Source: JBGQAS01 sp963699305 (GTDB taxonomy: Bacteria; Chloroflexota; Anaerolineae; Anaerolineales; Anaerolineaceae). From it: DNA of 64,000 nt. Positions 63,818 to 64,000 of this stretch are shown here, one piece after another (within the stretch, counting starts at the first letter, position 1; each line of letters opens with the position of its first letter). Under the pieces are notes generated by a model. It saw nothing but the letters and a program-made list of their open reading frames with translations, was not told the origin of the DNA and did not search any database. The translations under genes were made by a program, and so were the position numbers. The stretch is taken from positions 2,232,001-2,296,000 of the forward strand of contig OY969431.1 in NCBI GenBank assembly GCA_963699305.1, read 5' to 3'.

Positions 63818-64000
63818 TATTTTCCTTCGATTTCACCCAATGATTTATTTCTTCTTGAGTTTTGTCAAAGTAAGAGTAGTGAAGACATCTCCATTCGTGT
63901 TGAAGTAAAAAATCGAATTGCCGATGGCAGAGGTTTAATTCGTGAAGTGTGCCAAAAAGAAGCAACTGGGCATGCACATCAGCGCGACTCTCAAAAGGAA
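63795..64000 (-). CDS. Possible C-terminal fragment of an unrecognised protein (cut by window edge)
   Basis: The frame is open from the right edge to a stop at 63795 (68 codons), reading HAQLLLFGTLHELNLCHRQF and HYSYFDKTQEEINHW; it overlaps the CDGSH gene start by 23 bp. A coupled upstream gene would explain this, but no family was recognised and a chance frame is possible. Confidence 0.35.
   Translation of the reverse strand, partial: PFESRADVHAQLLLFGTLHELNLCHRQFDFLLQHEWRCLHYSYFDKTQEEINHWVKSKENNANEKSY

Overview
The window looks like chromosomal DNA of a free-living anaerobic heterotroph, most probably a Chloroflexota bacterium of the class Anaerolineae. This is inferred from gene content (ferredoxin-dependent 2-oxoacid oxidoreductase, many Thr/Pro-rich lipoproteins, a Reg_prop-type sensor kinase, DUF11/sortase surface protein, a eukaryote-like ubiquitin-type operon). 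No rRNA or tRNA gene is present to confirm it. No phage, plasmid, IS element or CRISPR array was seen.

Layout. 1-4.6 kb: nucleoside salvage/catabolism (nucleoside hydrolase, amidohydrolase/deaminase, ribokinase, nucleoside phosphorylase, a lone BMP-type ABC permease). 4.7-15.2 kb: a large membrane protein, a URO-D-like protein, then gamma-glutamyltransferase, APC permease, metallophosphoesterase, a nucleotidyltransferase-like protein and a putrescine-type class III aminotransferase, together suggesting amine/amino-acid uptake and breakdown. 15.2-23.6 kb: a lipoprotein, KDPG-type aldolase, PlsC-like acyltransferase and a two-component pair (NarL-type regulator and a 1266-aa propeller sensor kinase). 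23.9-30.3 kb: a seven-gene minus-strand operon encoding a complete ubiquitin-like conjugation set: GntR-HTH/E1 fusion, membrane RING-like protein, Ubl-E2 fusion, free Ubl, JAB/JAMM peptidase, FHA membrane protein and VWA protein, behind a strong sigma70-type promoter with an inverted repeat over the start region. 30.4-38.2 kb: a secreted glycosidase-like protein, a ferredoxin plus KorA/KorB/KorC oxidoreductase operon, a zinc-ribbon membrane protein, greA and lysS. 38.4-49.3 kb: one giant secreted protein with 13 near-identical 336-bp repeats and a C-terminal sortase domain. 49.4-55.8 kb: a lipoprotein, an alpha/alpha-toroid protein, SDR, isoprenylcysteine-methyltransferase-like protein, two small membrane proteins and urocanate hydratase. 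55.8-64 kb: palindromic intergenic repeats, a membrane HExxH lipoprotein, a MerR/aldo-keto reductase pair, a UV-lesion glycosylase, a strong LacI-type promoter with no obvious gene, a secreted TIM-barrel-like protein and a CDGSH iron-sulfur protein.

The most striking unit is the ubiquitin-like operon. E1 would activate the free Ubl (which already ends in Gly), E2 carries its own Ubl domain, the RING-like protein would place ligation at the membrane, JAB would remove the modifier, and the FHA/VWA proteins suggest coupling to phospho-signals or surface complexes. Such E1/E2/RING/JAB clusters in Chloroflexi are known from comparative genomics; the HTH-E1 fusion and operon layout here deserve attention.

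Quality caveat: at least nine genes carry frame breaks (about 16 in 64 kb), many at homopolymers or in repeats and including lysS and E1. The simplest reading is residual indel error in a long-read assembly, so frameshifted genes are described as probably intact in the organism.
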